From assembly GCF_003119115.1 (NCBI RefSeq), contig NZ_CP022364.1:2956352-3020351 (forward strand): 64,000 nucleotides of DNA, in the 5' to 3' direction. The position numbers and the translations under genes are program-made. This stretch comes from Azospirillum sp. TSH58 (GTDB lineage: Bacteria > Pseudomonadota > Alphaproteobacteria > Azospirillales > Azospirillaceae). Positions 32,628 through 40,904 of this stretch are shown here, piece after piece (the first letter of the stretch is position 1; every line of letters begins with the position of its first letter). The notes beneath the pieces were generated by a model. The model did not search any database, was not told the origin of the DNA, and worked only from the letters and a program-made list of their open reading frames with translations.

Positions 32628-33539
32628 ATGACCATGGTGTGGAACACGGACCTCAAGAGCACACCGAAGTTCGTGCTGCTTCGGTTGGCAGACTTCGCGG
32701 CCGATGATGGCGGGAAGGTTTTCCCTGGTGTGAAACGGGTAGCGAGGGACACCGGCCTGTGTCTCCGCGCTGTGCGGGACGCCTACCGTGTGTTGGAGGA
32801 CTGCGGGGTGCTGGTGATGGTGGCTGCGGAAGATCCCGCAAACCACCTGCCTAGGGAATACCGGATCGACCTCGACCGCCTCCGTGAGCTTGCCGTTGCG
32901 AGTTCGCCGACCGCTGATGAGTTGGACATTCCGACCACACCACCCCCGGCACCAGATGCCGTACCCCCCGGCATCTCCTGCCTCCCTCCCCGGCACCAGA
33001 TGCCGCACCCCCCGGCACCAGATGCCGTACCCCCCCGGCACCAGATGCCGCCAATCCATCATAAAGAACCACCAAGAATCCAGAATCAGACTCTATCGCT
33101 CGACCTGGGGGGCGAAGAGGCGCGACTGCCGCCCCCTGAACCGGACATCGAGGCCGCGTTCGCCGAGTGGTGGGCCGCCGTCCCACGCAAGGTGGCGAAA
33201 GGGGCGGCGTTGCGCGCCTACCGATCCGCCCTGAAGCACGCCACGCCCGCCGACCTCCTGGCCGGCATCCGCCGCTATGCGGACGAGGTGCGGGGGCGGG
33301 AGGAGCGCTTCATCGCACACCCTGCAACGTGGCTGAACGGCCAGCGCTGGCTTGATGAGCCGGGCCGGCAAGGAGTCGACCATGCCCAACGTGACCAAGC
33401 TTCCCGCCCCATCAGGAACGGGTTCGTCGCCGTCGCTCTCGAAGAGGCTGAGCGACGCCACCAAGACGCCCCAAACGATCCTGCCCGATGGGACGGCCCA
33501 ACCCTCGACTTGGACCCTGCCGGAGACGGTGGCGCCTGA
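32628..33539 (+). CDS. Replication initiator with internal iterons (origin inside the gene)
   Basis: About 303 residues. The N-terminal winged HTH is MTMVWNTDLKSTPKFVLLRL, ADFAADDGGKVFPGVKRVAR and DTGLCLRAVRDAYRVLEDCG, the pattern of phage replication proteins O/RepA. The C-terminal domain (AFAEWWAAVPRKVAKGAALR ... HPATWLNGQRWLDEP) is the usual end of such initiators. Between them the gene carries five iterons and an AT-rich patch, as lambda O does. A GTG at 32613 that overlaps the previous stop is an alternative start. The next gene overlaps by 158 bases. Confidence 0.82.
   Translation: MTMVWNTDLKSTPKFVLLRLADFAADDGGKVFPGVKRVARDTGLCLRAVRDAYRVLEDCGVLVMVAAEDPANHLPREYRIDLDRLRELAVASSPTADELDIPTTPPPAPDAVPPGISCLPPRHQMPHPPAPDAVPPRHQMPPIHHKEPPRIQNQTLSLDLGGEEARLPPPEPDIEAAFAEWWAAVPRKVAKGAALRAYRSALKHATPADLLAGIRRYADEVRGREERFIAHPATWLNGQRWLDEPGRQGVDHAQRDQASRPIRNGFVAVALEEAERRHQDAPNDPARWDGPTLDLDPAGDGGA
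32948..33049. repeat. Five iterons at 22-bp pitch inside the replication gene (candidate origin)
   Basis: The 13-bp imperfect palindrome GGCACCAGATGCC begins at 32948, 32992, 33014 and 33037, with a degenerate copy (GGCATCTCCTGCC) at 32970. The steps are 22, 22, 22 and 23 bp. An AT-rich stretch follows at 33050-33100, suitable for unwinding. This is the lambda-type origin plan. The repeats also shape the protein sequence (HQMP and APDAVPP motifs). Confidence 0.85.
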
Positions 33540-34062
33540 CCTGCAGCGGGAGGCCGCAGCGGCGTTGCCGGCGCTGGCCGAGTGGATGGGGCCGGCGGAC
33601 GAGGACACCGTGCGCCGCTGGCTGGCGGACCTGGGCGTTCTGGTTGCCGGGACGATGGGCGTGGAGGAGGCGCGGGCCAAGCTGGCGGCCTACTCCCGCC
33701 TGTTGGCCGACGATTACCCGCGTCTCGCGTTCACGGAACGCACGCTGATCGCCGCGGGCCGCCGGTTCAACACGTACTTCCCGACGTTCGGGAAGGTCGC
33801 GGAGTTCTTGGACGAGCTGGCGGTGGAACTGCGCACGAAGGTCAACCGCGTGCAGGCCCTGGCCGTGCCGCCACGCCAGCGCCAGCGGGACGCCGAGGAC
33901 GAGCCGGTGAGCCTGGAGCAGCGCCAGCGCATGGGCGAGCTGTTCGGCATTCTCGGCAAGGCCCTGACCTCCGGGGACTGGAGCGCGGTGGACGCGGAGT
34001 GCCAGCGGATCGAGGCGCGCGGGAGCCGAGATGGCGTAGAGCCGCCTGGGGCGCTGCTGTAG
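33382..34062 (+). CDS. Satellite replication accessory protein, overlapping the initiator gene
   Basis: About 226 residues beginning MPNVTKLPAPSGTGSSPSLS. It contains RRWLADLGVLVAGTMGVEEA, ARAKLAAYSRLLADDYPRLA and TYFPTFGKVAEFLDELAVEL. I chose the ATG at 33382 because AAGGAG lies 6 bases before it. It overlaps the initiator gene by 158 bases in another frame. The prophage has a similar overlapping pair (17566-19189) with analogous motifs, suggesting the same role, perhaps helicase loading (inference). Confidence 0.65.
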   Translation: MPNVTKLPAPSGTGSSPSLSKRLSDATKTPQTILPDGTAQPSTWTLPETVAPDLQREAAAALPALAEWMGPADEDTVRRWLADLGVLVAGTMGVEEARAKLAAYSRLLADDYPRLAFTERTLIAAGRRFNTYFPTFGKVAEFLDELAVELRTKVNRVQALAVPPRQRQRDAEDEPVSLEQRQRMGELFGILGKALTSGDWSAVDAECQRIEARGSRDGVEPPGALL

Positions 34063-34167
34063 CGCGTTCTGCGCTGTAGGGGTGTCCGAGTGGCAGGGGA
34101 AAGCCAGAGCCACGCCAGCGGTCACCGGAGGCGCGCGGAAGGGGTATCCAGGGCTCGGGACAGCGTG

Positions 34168-34375
34168 CGGGTCCTTCCGAGAGGGCGAAGACCCGGGGGC
34201 AGCACCCGCCCCATGTCGCGAGGATTTTCCGGCCCTGGGTTCAATGAAACCACAAGGTTTCGAAACCGCCGGCCGATGACAACCCATTGACTCTGCGTGT
34301 GAAACAGCCCGTGCGCCACGGCGCGGCAGTTTCCAAGGCCGCGGTTTCCTAGCGAAAGCAGCAAAAACAGTTTCG
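34168..34375 (+). other. Candidate cos (packaging) site of the satellite, shared with the prophage
   Basis: The stretch 34190-34251 matches prophage 26727-26788 with two mismatches in 62 bases, although the neighbouring genes differ. It contains TCGCGAGGATTTTCC and GGGTTCAATGAAACC, preceded by the CGGGTC/GACCCG inverted repeat. GTTTCC or GTTTCG motifs follow at 34257, 34329, 34344 and 34370. The stretch 34063-34440 has no gene. A shared cos would let the helper's terminase package satellite DNA. Confidence 0.68.
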
Positions 34376-34440
34376 TTGACCCGTTCTTTGAGAAGCGTTA
34401 CGTCTGAACCAGATTAGGACTCCAGACCTGAGGGGATGAC

Positions 34441-34926
34441 ATGGACCCGACCCAGACTTTCACCGCCGGACAGGTCGAGGACCTGACCGGCCTTTCCTCC
34501 GAAACTTTGCGCGTTTGGCGCCGTCGCGGCTTCATCCCGCCGAACCCGGGCGGTGGGTGGGCGCGGTACACCTTCAGCTCCGTCGTTCTGATCGGCGTTC
34601 TTCAGGACCTGACCGCGAACCACCGCCTCGACGTCAGTGAGGCGCATGACAAGTTCGTGCGCGGCGCTGGAGGGATCTACATCCGTGAGGCTGCGGACGC
34701 GGCCCTGAACGGCCAGCCGGACATGTGGGTGGCGGTGCTGACCGGCGACGTGGACGAACACGACGGACGGGCCTGGACCGTCACGACGACCGACAACCCG
34801 GCGACGATCTTCACCGGCATGCAGTCGCCGCGCAGCGTCGTGGCGGTGAACGTTGGCGATGTCGCCCGCAAGGTCCTGGCCCGCATCGAGCGGGTGGAGG
34901 GCAGCGACGATGACGACGCCGAATAA
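34441..34926 (+). CDS. MerR/Nu1-like winged-HTH protein (161 aa), possible small terminase-like role
   Basis: Begins MDPTQTFTAGQVEDLTGLSS and continues ETLRVWRRRGFIPPNPGGGW, ARYTFSSVVLIGVLQDLTAN: a MerR-like winged helix, the fold of the lambda Nu1 DNA-binding domain. The rest is acidic and unique. It sits immediately downstream of the candidate cos/GTTTCC repeats and upstream of the capsid gene, so it could bind cos and direct packaging of the satellite. A simple transcription regulator is the alternative. Confidence 0.65.
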   Translation: MDPTQTFTAGQVEDLTGLSSETLRVWRRRGFIPPNPGGGWARYTFSSVVLIGVLQDLTANHRLDVSEAHDKFVRGAGGIYIREAADAALNGQPDMWVAVLTGDVDEHDGRAWTVTTTDNPATIFTGMQSPRSVVAVNVGDVARKVLARIERVEGSDDDDAE

Positions 34927-36753
34927 CGACCCGGCCAGCGCCGTCAGCACGCGGGCCGGGTCGCTGGCGCCGTCCACCTTCAACGCCGACCGGCGCGAGG
35001 TAGAGGTGACCGCTTCCTCCGGCGCCGACGTGCGGCGCGTGGGCATGCGGCCGGATGCGACTTGGGGTGCCTGGAGGGAACGCCTCGACGTTGCCGGGGT
35101 GGATCTCTCCCGCTTTACCGGCGCGTCCGTCCTTCGCGACCATCGGCCGTCCACCGATGCCGTTGTCGGTTCGGTTCTCAGCGCGCGGAAGTCCGGCGGA
35201 GAACTCCGCGCCATGCTGACCTTCGATACGACCGACGCGGGCGAGCTGGCGTTTCAGCAGGTTCAGCAGGGCTCAATCCGCCAAGTCTCGCTGGGCTACT
35301 TCGTGCAGGAATGGGCCGCTGGCCCCTCCGACGACATCGCCGAGCCGCTGTTCATCGCGCGGCGCTGGCAGCCCGTCGAAATCTCCATCGTCGCAATCGG
35401 CGCCGATCCTGCGGCGCGCACCCGAAGTGTAGAGGGAATCACCATGACCACCCAGACCACCCCGGCGCCGCAGCACCAGCCCGCTCCCGCCACGGACAGC
35501 CGTGCGGAGCTGCTCGACCACATCCTGTCGCGGGCGACCTGCCCGCAGCTCGCGCTTCCGCCCGACATGGTTCAGCGCGCGGCGGCGGACCCGAGCATGA
35601 CGATCCAGCGCTTCAACGAGATGGTGGTCGATCACGTCGCCGCCCAGCCGTCGAACCAGCGCAACATCAACCCGCACATTCAGATGTACGACAGCCACGA
35701 TGATCCCGTGACGACGCGGGCGTTCATGGCCGAGGCCCTGGCCGCGCGCTTGGCGCCCGGCCTGGTCAAGCCGGGCGACCGGGCGCGGGAATATATGGGC
35801 TGCTCGGCCATGGGCATGGTCGGCGAGCTGCTGGCCGCGCGCGGCGAGAACGTGAACCGGCTGAACCACAAGGAGATGATGAAGCGGGTTCACACCACCA
35901 GCGACTTTCCGCTGTTGCTGGAAAGCGCGGCGAACAAGGTGCTCCTGGCGCAGTACGCCGCGGCCGCGCCGACGTATCGGCTGTGGGCGGCCCGGCGCGG
36001 CTTCAACGACTTCAAGCCGGCGAAGTTCCTGCGTGTGGGCGACTTCCCGAGCCTCAAGCCCATGGCCGAGGTTGGCGAGCTGAAGTACGGCACAATGAGC
36101 GAGAACCGGGAAACCGTGTCGGCGAAGGAATACGCCAGCGGCATCATCTTGAGCCGGCAGACCCTGGTAAACGACGACCTGGGCGCGCTGGGTGATTACG
36201 CCATGATGATTGGCGTCCGCACCGCCGCGGACGAAAACCGGATGGTCTATGGGCTGCTCAACAGCAACCCAACGCTCGCTGACGGCAAGGCCCTGTTCCA
36301 TGCCGCGCACGGCAACCTCGCCGCCGGCGCGGCGATCAACGTCGAAAGCGTGGGAAAGGCCGTGGCACTGCTGCGGAAGCAAAAGAGCCTCGACGATATC
36401 CCGCTCAACCTCGCCCCGCGCTTCCTTGTGGTCGGTCCGGACGGCGAGCTGGCCGGGCGCCAGCTCCTGGCCGCCATCGTCGCGAACCAGTCCAGCGCCG
36501 TGAACCCCTGGGCCGGGCTGATGGAGCTGGTGGTGGATGCGAACATCGAGGGCACGGCGTGGCACCTGTTCGCCGACCCGTCGCTCTGCCCTCGATCGTG
36601 TTCGGCTACGTCGGCGACGCGGAAGGGCCGCAGATCCTCACCGAAGCCGACTTCGATACGCAGGCGGTGAAGGTCCGGGCCTCGATCGACTTCGGCTATG
36701 GCGCCATCGACCACCGCGGCGCGGTCAAGAATCCGGGCGCCCCCTCAAGCTAA
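34910..36753 (+). CDS. Prohead protease-major capsid fusion protein (frameshifted in this copy)
   Basis: The N-terminal part (residues about 15-185) is a prohead serine protease: His78 in LRDHRPSTD and Ser127 in IRQVSLGYF are the likely catalytic residues. The C-terminal part (NPHIQMYDSHDDPVTTRAFM, LAARLAPGLVKPGDRAREYM, KYGTMSENRETVSAKEYASG ... LADGKALFHAAHGNLA) is a major capsid of the Mu gpT-like/HK97 type. One C is missing near 36589-36591 compared with copy 2, which shifts the frame so that it closes at 36670; the corrected frame ends at 36753. The start at 34910 overlaps the HTH gene by 17 bases. Confidence 0.85.
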
Positions 36754-36768
36754 GGGGCGCTGCACAGA

Positions 36769-36924
36769 ATGCGCGGCGATCTCGAGGGCGACACGGCCAG
36801 CCCAACAACGGAAAGCCCAATCCCTCCGCGCAACCGACTGGGGTCGGTGTCATGGGGTCAATTGGGCAAGGCCTCTCCTACCTCCGGCGCCGTGGCGCCA
36901 CCCACCTTCGCAGGTGACCCATGA
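36769..36924 (+). CDS. Small protein between capsid and tape measure (51 aa)
   Basis: Begins MRGDLEGDTASPTTESPIPP and ends AVAPPTFAGDP; its TGA overlaps the tape measure ATG. It occupies the place where connector, tail tube and chaperone genes usually lie, so it may be a remnant of a deletion or a short coupling peptide. Confidence 0.45.
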   Translation: MRGDLEGDTASPTTESPIPPRNRLGSVSWGQLGKASPTSGAVAPPTFAGDP

Positions 36925-39080
36925 GCGACATTCGCATTGCGGAACTGACCGTCGACAACAAGAAGGCGATGGCCGCCCTTGGCGACGTCGCCAAGGTCAT
37001 GGACTCGGTCGGTGGGGGGGCGGAGACCAACACGAAACGCCTTGCCGGGGTGACGCGCGAGTTCGGCGCCCTGGCCCGTGCCAGCGGGGTTTATGTCGAT
37101 GCGTCCGACCGCATGGCCCGCGCGACGGAGCAGGCGGACAGGGCGCTGGCGAAGAAGCTGATTACCGAAACGCAACACGCCAGAATCCTCGAAACCGCAC
37201 GGCTCAAGTACGACGAGACCGCCGCCGCCAGCGCGCGGGAGGCGAAGGCCGTTGAGGACCTCACGCGCCGTCTCGACCCGGCTGCGGAACGCACTCGCCA
37301 GCTCGCTCATGACCAAGAACTGTTGAACCGCGCGCTGGCCGGTCAGGTTAGCGGAGTCAAGCTGTCGGAGGAACGGCACGCCGAACTTTCACGCCGCCTG
37401 CAAGAGACCGGCGCCGCCACCACCGTCGCCGCCGTGGGGGCGGGACGAATGAAGGGTGCCATGGGCAACTTGGGGCTCCAGCTCCAGGATGTGGCGGTTC
37501 AGGCGCAGATGGGAACCAGCGCCTTCACGATCCTGGCGCAGCAAGGTCCACAGGTCGCCTCCGCCTTCGGTCCTATGGGCGTGGCTATCGGAACGGTGGT
37601 GGCGGTGGCATCGGTCGCCGCCGGGGTTCTGTTCAAGCTGGGGGACGAGACAGGAAAGTCGGCGAAGGAAATCGACACCTTCGGCGACGTGCTGGGCGTG
37701 TTCGAGGGGCGGGCGCGCGAGACAGGGAAGTCGGTTGACGACCTGTCCGACCGATACCGCGCACTCGGTGGCGAACTACGCGCCCTCTCGAAACTGGCCC
37801 TGCAAGCTGACCTTGCCACCCTGACCGAGAAGCGGACGAAGGACCAGAAAGCTGCATGGGACACGATCCGCAACGCAACGATGGCCGGCGTGCAGGACGC
37901 GCCGGCAGCGCTGAGCGCCCTGCAACAGCTCGGCAGAGATAAGGACCTCACCGCCTTCCTGGGCAAGCTCCAGGCACTGAACGCACAAGGTGCGGTGAAG
38001 CTGATGCGCGATGAGGACGTGCGCGCCCTCTTGGAGACGGGGGAGGCGATCCGCGTTGCCGAGGCGCGTATGGCCGATCTGGAAGGCAGGGCGACCGAGG
38101 CGCAGAAGGCGCTGTTGGGCTATGCCGAAGCAGCGCGGGAGGCCGCGAAAACCAGCCGCGATCTGGCTCTTGCGGAGGGACAGGCCGCCGCGTCGCTGTT
38201 CGTGCAGGAAGATGACCTCGACGCCAAGATTAAGGCGCTGAAGGGCGGTGAATCCGCCATGCGGGCCTATGCCCAAGAACAGGTGAAGGTTACCGCCTAC
38301 AAGAAGGCGTTTGATGACGCAATCACTTCCGGAATGCCGATCCTCTATGCCCAAGAGACGGCGAACCGGATTGCAGCGAAGGCGGTGGAGGCATACCGGC
38401 TCGAACAGCAGCGGGGAGTCGACGCCACCAACCGCGCAGCCGCCGCACAGGCCGAGGGTGCCCAGAAGGTCGCCGCTGCGCATGGGGTGTCTTCCGCCGC
38501 GGTGCGGGAGGCGACGATTCAGCAGCAAGCGATGGTCGAGGCCGCGCGCAGCACCACCGAATCCTATGATGCGATCGTTGTCCGGCTGCGCAAGATCGAT
38601 GAGGCGCAGCGCGCGGTTCAGGCCGCGCAATTCAGGGCCAGTATGCGCGATCAAGCCGCCGACGCCGAGCGGCTGGCGAACGCCTGGGCCAAGGGTGGTG
38701 CAGCGGCGGCCCGCGAAGCGGCCCTGGCGAACGAGGTACTGGCGGAGGCCCGCAAACGCGGGCTGGACGCTGAGCGAGACGCCGCACAGGTGCGCTCCAT
38801 CACCGAAGATATGGCGGGCCGCGATCTGGCGCAGCGACAGCTCCGGTTCACCCAGATGGCGGACGAGCAACGCCAGCAAGTCGAGATGGCGAACGCCGAA
38901 TTCCAGATGCTCGGCATGAGCAACGCGGCCCGCGCTGAGCAAATCGCGATCATCCAGAAGATGAACGACCTGAAGGCGTTGGGTGTGGACATGACCGACG
39001 CCGGCACCGACGCATTCATCACAGACGGCGAAGGCGATGATGTCGCCGTCACCGCCATCTTCGAGGAGGCCCTTCAATGA
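36921..39080 (+). CDS. Phage tail tape measure protein
   Basis: A 719-residue protein, mostly helical and Ala-rich. The block GNLGLQLQDVAVQAQMGTSA, FTILAQQGPQVASAFGPMGV with the hydrophobic VASVAAGVLFKLG is the signature of lambda gpH-like tape measures, which set tail length. Its length is at the short end for the family and the C-terminus ends TAIFEEALQ. It directly follows the capsid region with no tail tube or chaperone genes. A satellite-specific tape measure could build tails of different length or replace the helper's protein. Confidence 0.85.
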   Translation: MSDIRIAELTVDNKKAMAALGDVAKVMDSVGGGAETNTKRLAGVTREFGALARASGVYVDASDRMARATEQADRALAKKLITETQHARILETARLKYDETAAASAREAKAVEDLTRRLDPAAERTRQLAHDQELLNRALAGQVSGVKLSEERHAELSRRLQETGAATTVAAVGAGRMKGAMGNLGLQLQDVAVQAQMGTSAFTILAQQGPQVASAFGPMGVAIGTVVAVASVAAGVLFKLGDETGKSAKEIDTFGDVLGVFEGRARETGKSVDDLSDRYRALGGELRALSKLALQADLATLTEKRTKDQKAAWDTIRNATMAGVQDAPAALSALQQLGRDKDLTAFLGKLQALNAQGAVKLMRDEDVRALLETGEAIRVAEARMADLEGRATEAQKALLGYAEAAREAAKTSRDLALAEGQAAASLFVQEDDLDAKIKALKGGESAMRAYAQEQVKVTAYKKAFDDAITSGMPILYAQETANRIAAKAVEAYRLEQQRGVDATNRAAAAQAEGAQKVAAAHGVSSAAVREATIQQQAMVEAARSTTESYDAIVVRLRKIDEAQRAVQAAQFRASMRDQAADAERLANAWAKGGAAAAREAALANEVLAEARKRGLDAERDAAQVRSITEDMAGRDLAQRQLRFTQMADEQRQQVEMANAEFQMLGMSNAARAEQIAIIQKMNDLKALGVDMTDAGTDAFITDGEGDDVAVTAIFEEALQ

Positions 39081-39718
39081 GCTGTTGCAACCTCGCCTTC
39101 AGCGCCGACCGGATCATCTGCGTGACGGACACGCTCGTCTATAACCTGAAGGGCGACCCGCTGCGCCTGTGCGATACGAAGGCCCGTGTTTCCGATAATC
39201 GGGGTTTCGCGGTCACCTATCGCGGGATCGAGATGGTGGGCGAACCCATCGTCCAGGCGCTGGCCGTGCACGATGACGTGATCCACGCCGTCGAAGGCAC
39301 GCGGACCATGTTGGAGGGCCTGCCGCTCGATGACGCGCCGGTCTTCATCGCGTCGCGCGGGATCGAATTCACGATCTTCGGCAAGAACCGGGATGGTGGG
39401 CTTGCTGTGGCCCGCGTGGTCCGGGAGCCGGGGGAACCGGTGTGCACGACCTGGCTTGCGCCGTCCGTGCATCTGATGCCGGCGCCGCCCGCCGCGGTGA
39501 AGCTGCCCGCGGAAGCGGACGTTGACCGGCTGGTCAAGCTGAGCCTCGCGCAGTGGAAGGCCAAGGCCCACTACGCGAACTGGGGCTGCATCGGCGGGCA
39601 AATGACCCTCACGACCGCGACCGCCGCCGGGGTCGCGCAAACCGTCATCGGGACCTATCCCGACTATGCGGAGCTGTCCGCCCGGTTCGGGCGGGTGGAG
39701 CGGCGCCATGCTGCGTAG
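39077..39718 (+). CDS. Ntn-hydrolase-like protein (213 aa)
   Basis: Begins MSCCNLAFSADRIICVTDTL and has beta-strands NRGFAVTYRGIEMVGEPIVQ and DAPVFIASRGIEFTIFGKNR, resembling the proteasome/Ntn-hydrolase fold found in some phage tail regions. Cys3 or Cys4 could be the nucleophile only if the N-terminus is processed. The call rests on pattern, not on a clear motif. The start overlaps the tape measure stop. Confidence 0.5.
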   Translation: MSCCNLAFSADRIICVTDTLVYNLKGDPLRLCDTKARVSDNRGFAVTYRGIEMVGEPIVQALAVHDDVIHAVEGTRTMLEGLPLDDAPVFIASRGIEFTIFGKNRDGGLAVARVVREPGEPVCTTWLAPSVHLMPAPPAAVKLPAEADVDRLVKLSLAQWKAKAHYANWGCIGGQMTLTTATAAGVAQTVIGTYPDYAELSARFGRVERRHAA

Positions 39719-40061
39719 CGAAGCGCGGCGCATGGCCCAGCGCGTCGAGAGGGATGCAACTCGCACCGGTCTCAAGGTGACGGAGCGGATCAACGCCGTT
39801 CTGACGATGGATGTGCCGTACGAAGAGAAGATTGCAGCTCTGAAGGAGGCCGAAGAGAAGGGTGAACGTGAACTCACGTGGGTAATCGACAGAGCGTGCA
39901 AAATTCTTCGTGAGCAAGGCGTTGATACTCTGGACATCGGCAAATACAGGGGTGGCGCCTTTTCGTCCGTCTACCGGATGAAGGAGAACGTCCGGAAGGT
40001 CAGGGACATCATCGAGGAACAGCGAGTGGTTGACGGCATTTGGAGCGATGCCCTGGAGTGA
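39708..40061 (+). CDS. Satellite protein, unknown function (about 117 aa)
   Basis: Begins MLRSEARRMAQRVERDATRT, helical, then EKIAALKEAEEKGERELTWV and YRMKENVRKVRDIIEEQRVV. No family was recognised. It overlaps the end of the Ntn-hydrolase-like gene by 11 bases. Confidence 0.55.
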   Translation: MLRSEARRMAQRVERDATRTGLKVTERINAVLTMDVPYEEKIAALKEAEEKGERELTWVIDRACKILREQGVDTLDIGKYRGGAFSSVYRMKENVRKVRDIIEEQRVVDGIWSDALE

Positions 40062-40100
40062 CGTCGCTTCGAAGCCTGCCGCGGACCCGGCTGGGGCGGG

Positions 40101-40170
40101 CCTGTAACACACCTTGACCGCCCTGTGTTGCGGCCTGTAACACAGGGTGTGTTACGCACTGTGTTACAGG
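40101..40170. promoter_or_regulatory. Repeated TGTAACACA-type operator before the gene at 40180
   Basis: A perfect 12-bp inverted repeat lies at 40134-40145 (CCTGTAACACAG) and 40159-40170 (CTGTGTTACAGG). Related half sites are at 40101-40111 and 40122-40133. Similar TGTGACACAGCC units recur inside the following gene at about 40314-40350. This looks like a binding array for the protein encoded next, which would regulate itself. Confidence 0.65.
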
Positions 40171-40179
40171 TGATCCGCC

Positions 40180-40764
40180 ATGGCGACCCCGACCATTTCA
40201 GTTCGCGTATCTCCAGAACATCAAGGGCTTGTCCGAGACGTGGCGGCCCGGCTGAAGGCCGATCCCGGCTTTGCTGACGTGCTGCGCGCCGCGCTGGGGG
40301 AGGGTGTGACACAGCCTGTCATACAGCCTGTGACACAGCCTGTGTTACGGCTTGGATCGCGGGGTGTGTTGCAGGCCGCAACACAGGTGGACGGCCAGCC
40401 CGCGCACCAGATCCAGCCCGATCCCACACCCGAAGGCCAGCCCGATCCCGCGGCCGGCGCTATAGCCGATGTCCTGCGCCGTGTGGAGGTGCTGGAGGCG
40501 CATGTGGCGGATCTCCGGGGCAAGGCCGGCCGGCAAGCCAAGGTGGCCAGCCAACAGCAACGGCTGATCGCCGCCGCGGGCCTGGAAGGCGTCATGACCC
40601 GCCTGCAGTATGCCGCGCATATCGGCGTGTCCAACCCGACGCTCACGCGCTGGGTGAAGCGGGGAATGCCGGTGCGGGACGATGGGCTTCTCGATATCGA
40701 GGCGGTGGAGAGCTGGCGGAAGGCGAACGAGTCCCGGCTCCTGGCGGAGAGGGTGAAGGGGTAG
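40180..40764 (+). CDS. DNA-binding protein, ribbon-helix-helix-like N-terminus and HTH-like C-terminus (194 aa)
   Basis: Begins MATPTISVRVSPEHQGLVRD, a ribbon-helix-helix-like opening. A TQP/IQP repeat (VTQPVIQPVTQPV) is encoded by 12-bp DNA repeats resembling the upstream operator. A coiled-coil-like part (RRVEVLEAHVADLRGKAGRQ) leads to a C-terminal HTH (ARLQYAAHIGVSNPTLTRWV, KRGMPVRDDG). It may be an autoregulator, a partition-like protein or a late-gene regulator. Confidence 0.6.
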   Translation: MATPTISVRVSPEHQGLVRDVAARLKADPGFADVLRAALGEGVTQPVIQPVTQPVLRLGSRGVLQAATQVDGQPAHQIQPDPTPEGQPDPAAGAIADVLRRVEVLEAHVADLRGKAGRQAKVASQQQRLIAAAGLEGVMTRLQYAAHIGVSNPTLTRWVKRGMPVRDDGLLDIEAVESWRKANESRLLAERVKG

Positions 40765-40772
40765 GGGGTGAC

Positions 40773-40791
40773 CGGGCCGGCAACCGGCCCG
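40773..40791 (+). terminator. Short perfect hairpin after the gene at 40180
   Basis: CGGGCCGG, a CAA loop and CCGGCCCG form a strong stem 8 bp after the stop. No T run follows, so it may be a terminator that works with other factors or only a stable RNA end. It separates this gene from the convergent kinase operon. Confidence 0.5.
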
Positions 40792-40904
40792 AGCATCTAC
40801 AGCACCGACGAGAGGCCGGATGAGTTGCTGATGGTGTGAGGGAGCGGTTCTGGTGGAATCGCCACTTGACGAATCCACCGATCCCGCAAAGATCACCGAG
40901 GTGG

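Noticed and set aside
35273..36565. Long minus-strand frame opposite the capsid gene
   Set aside because: A shadow; the His/Arg-rich product has no motif, while the plus strand encodes a recognisable protease-capsid fusion.
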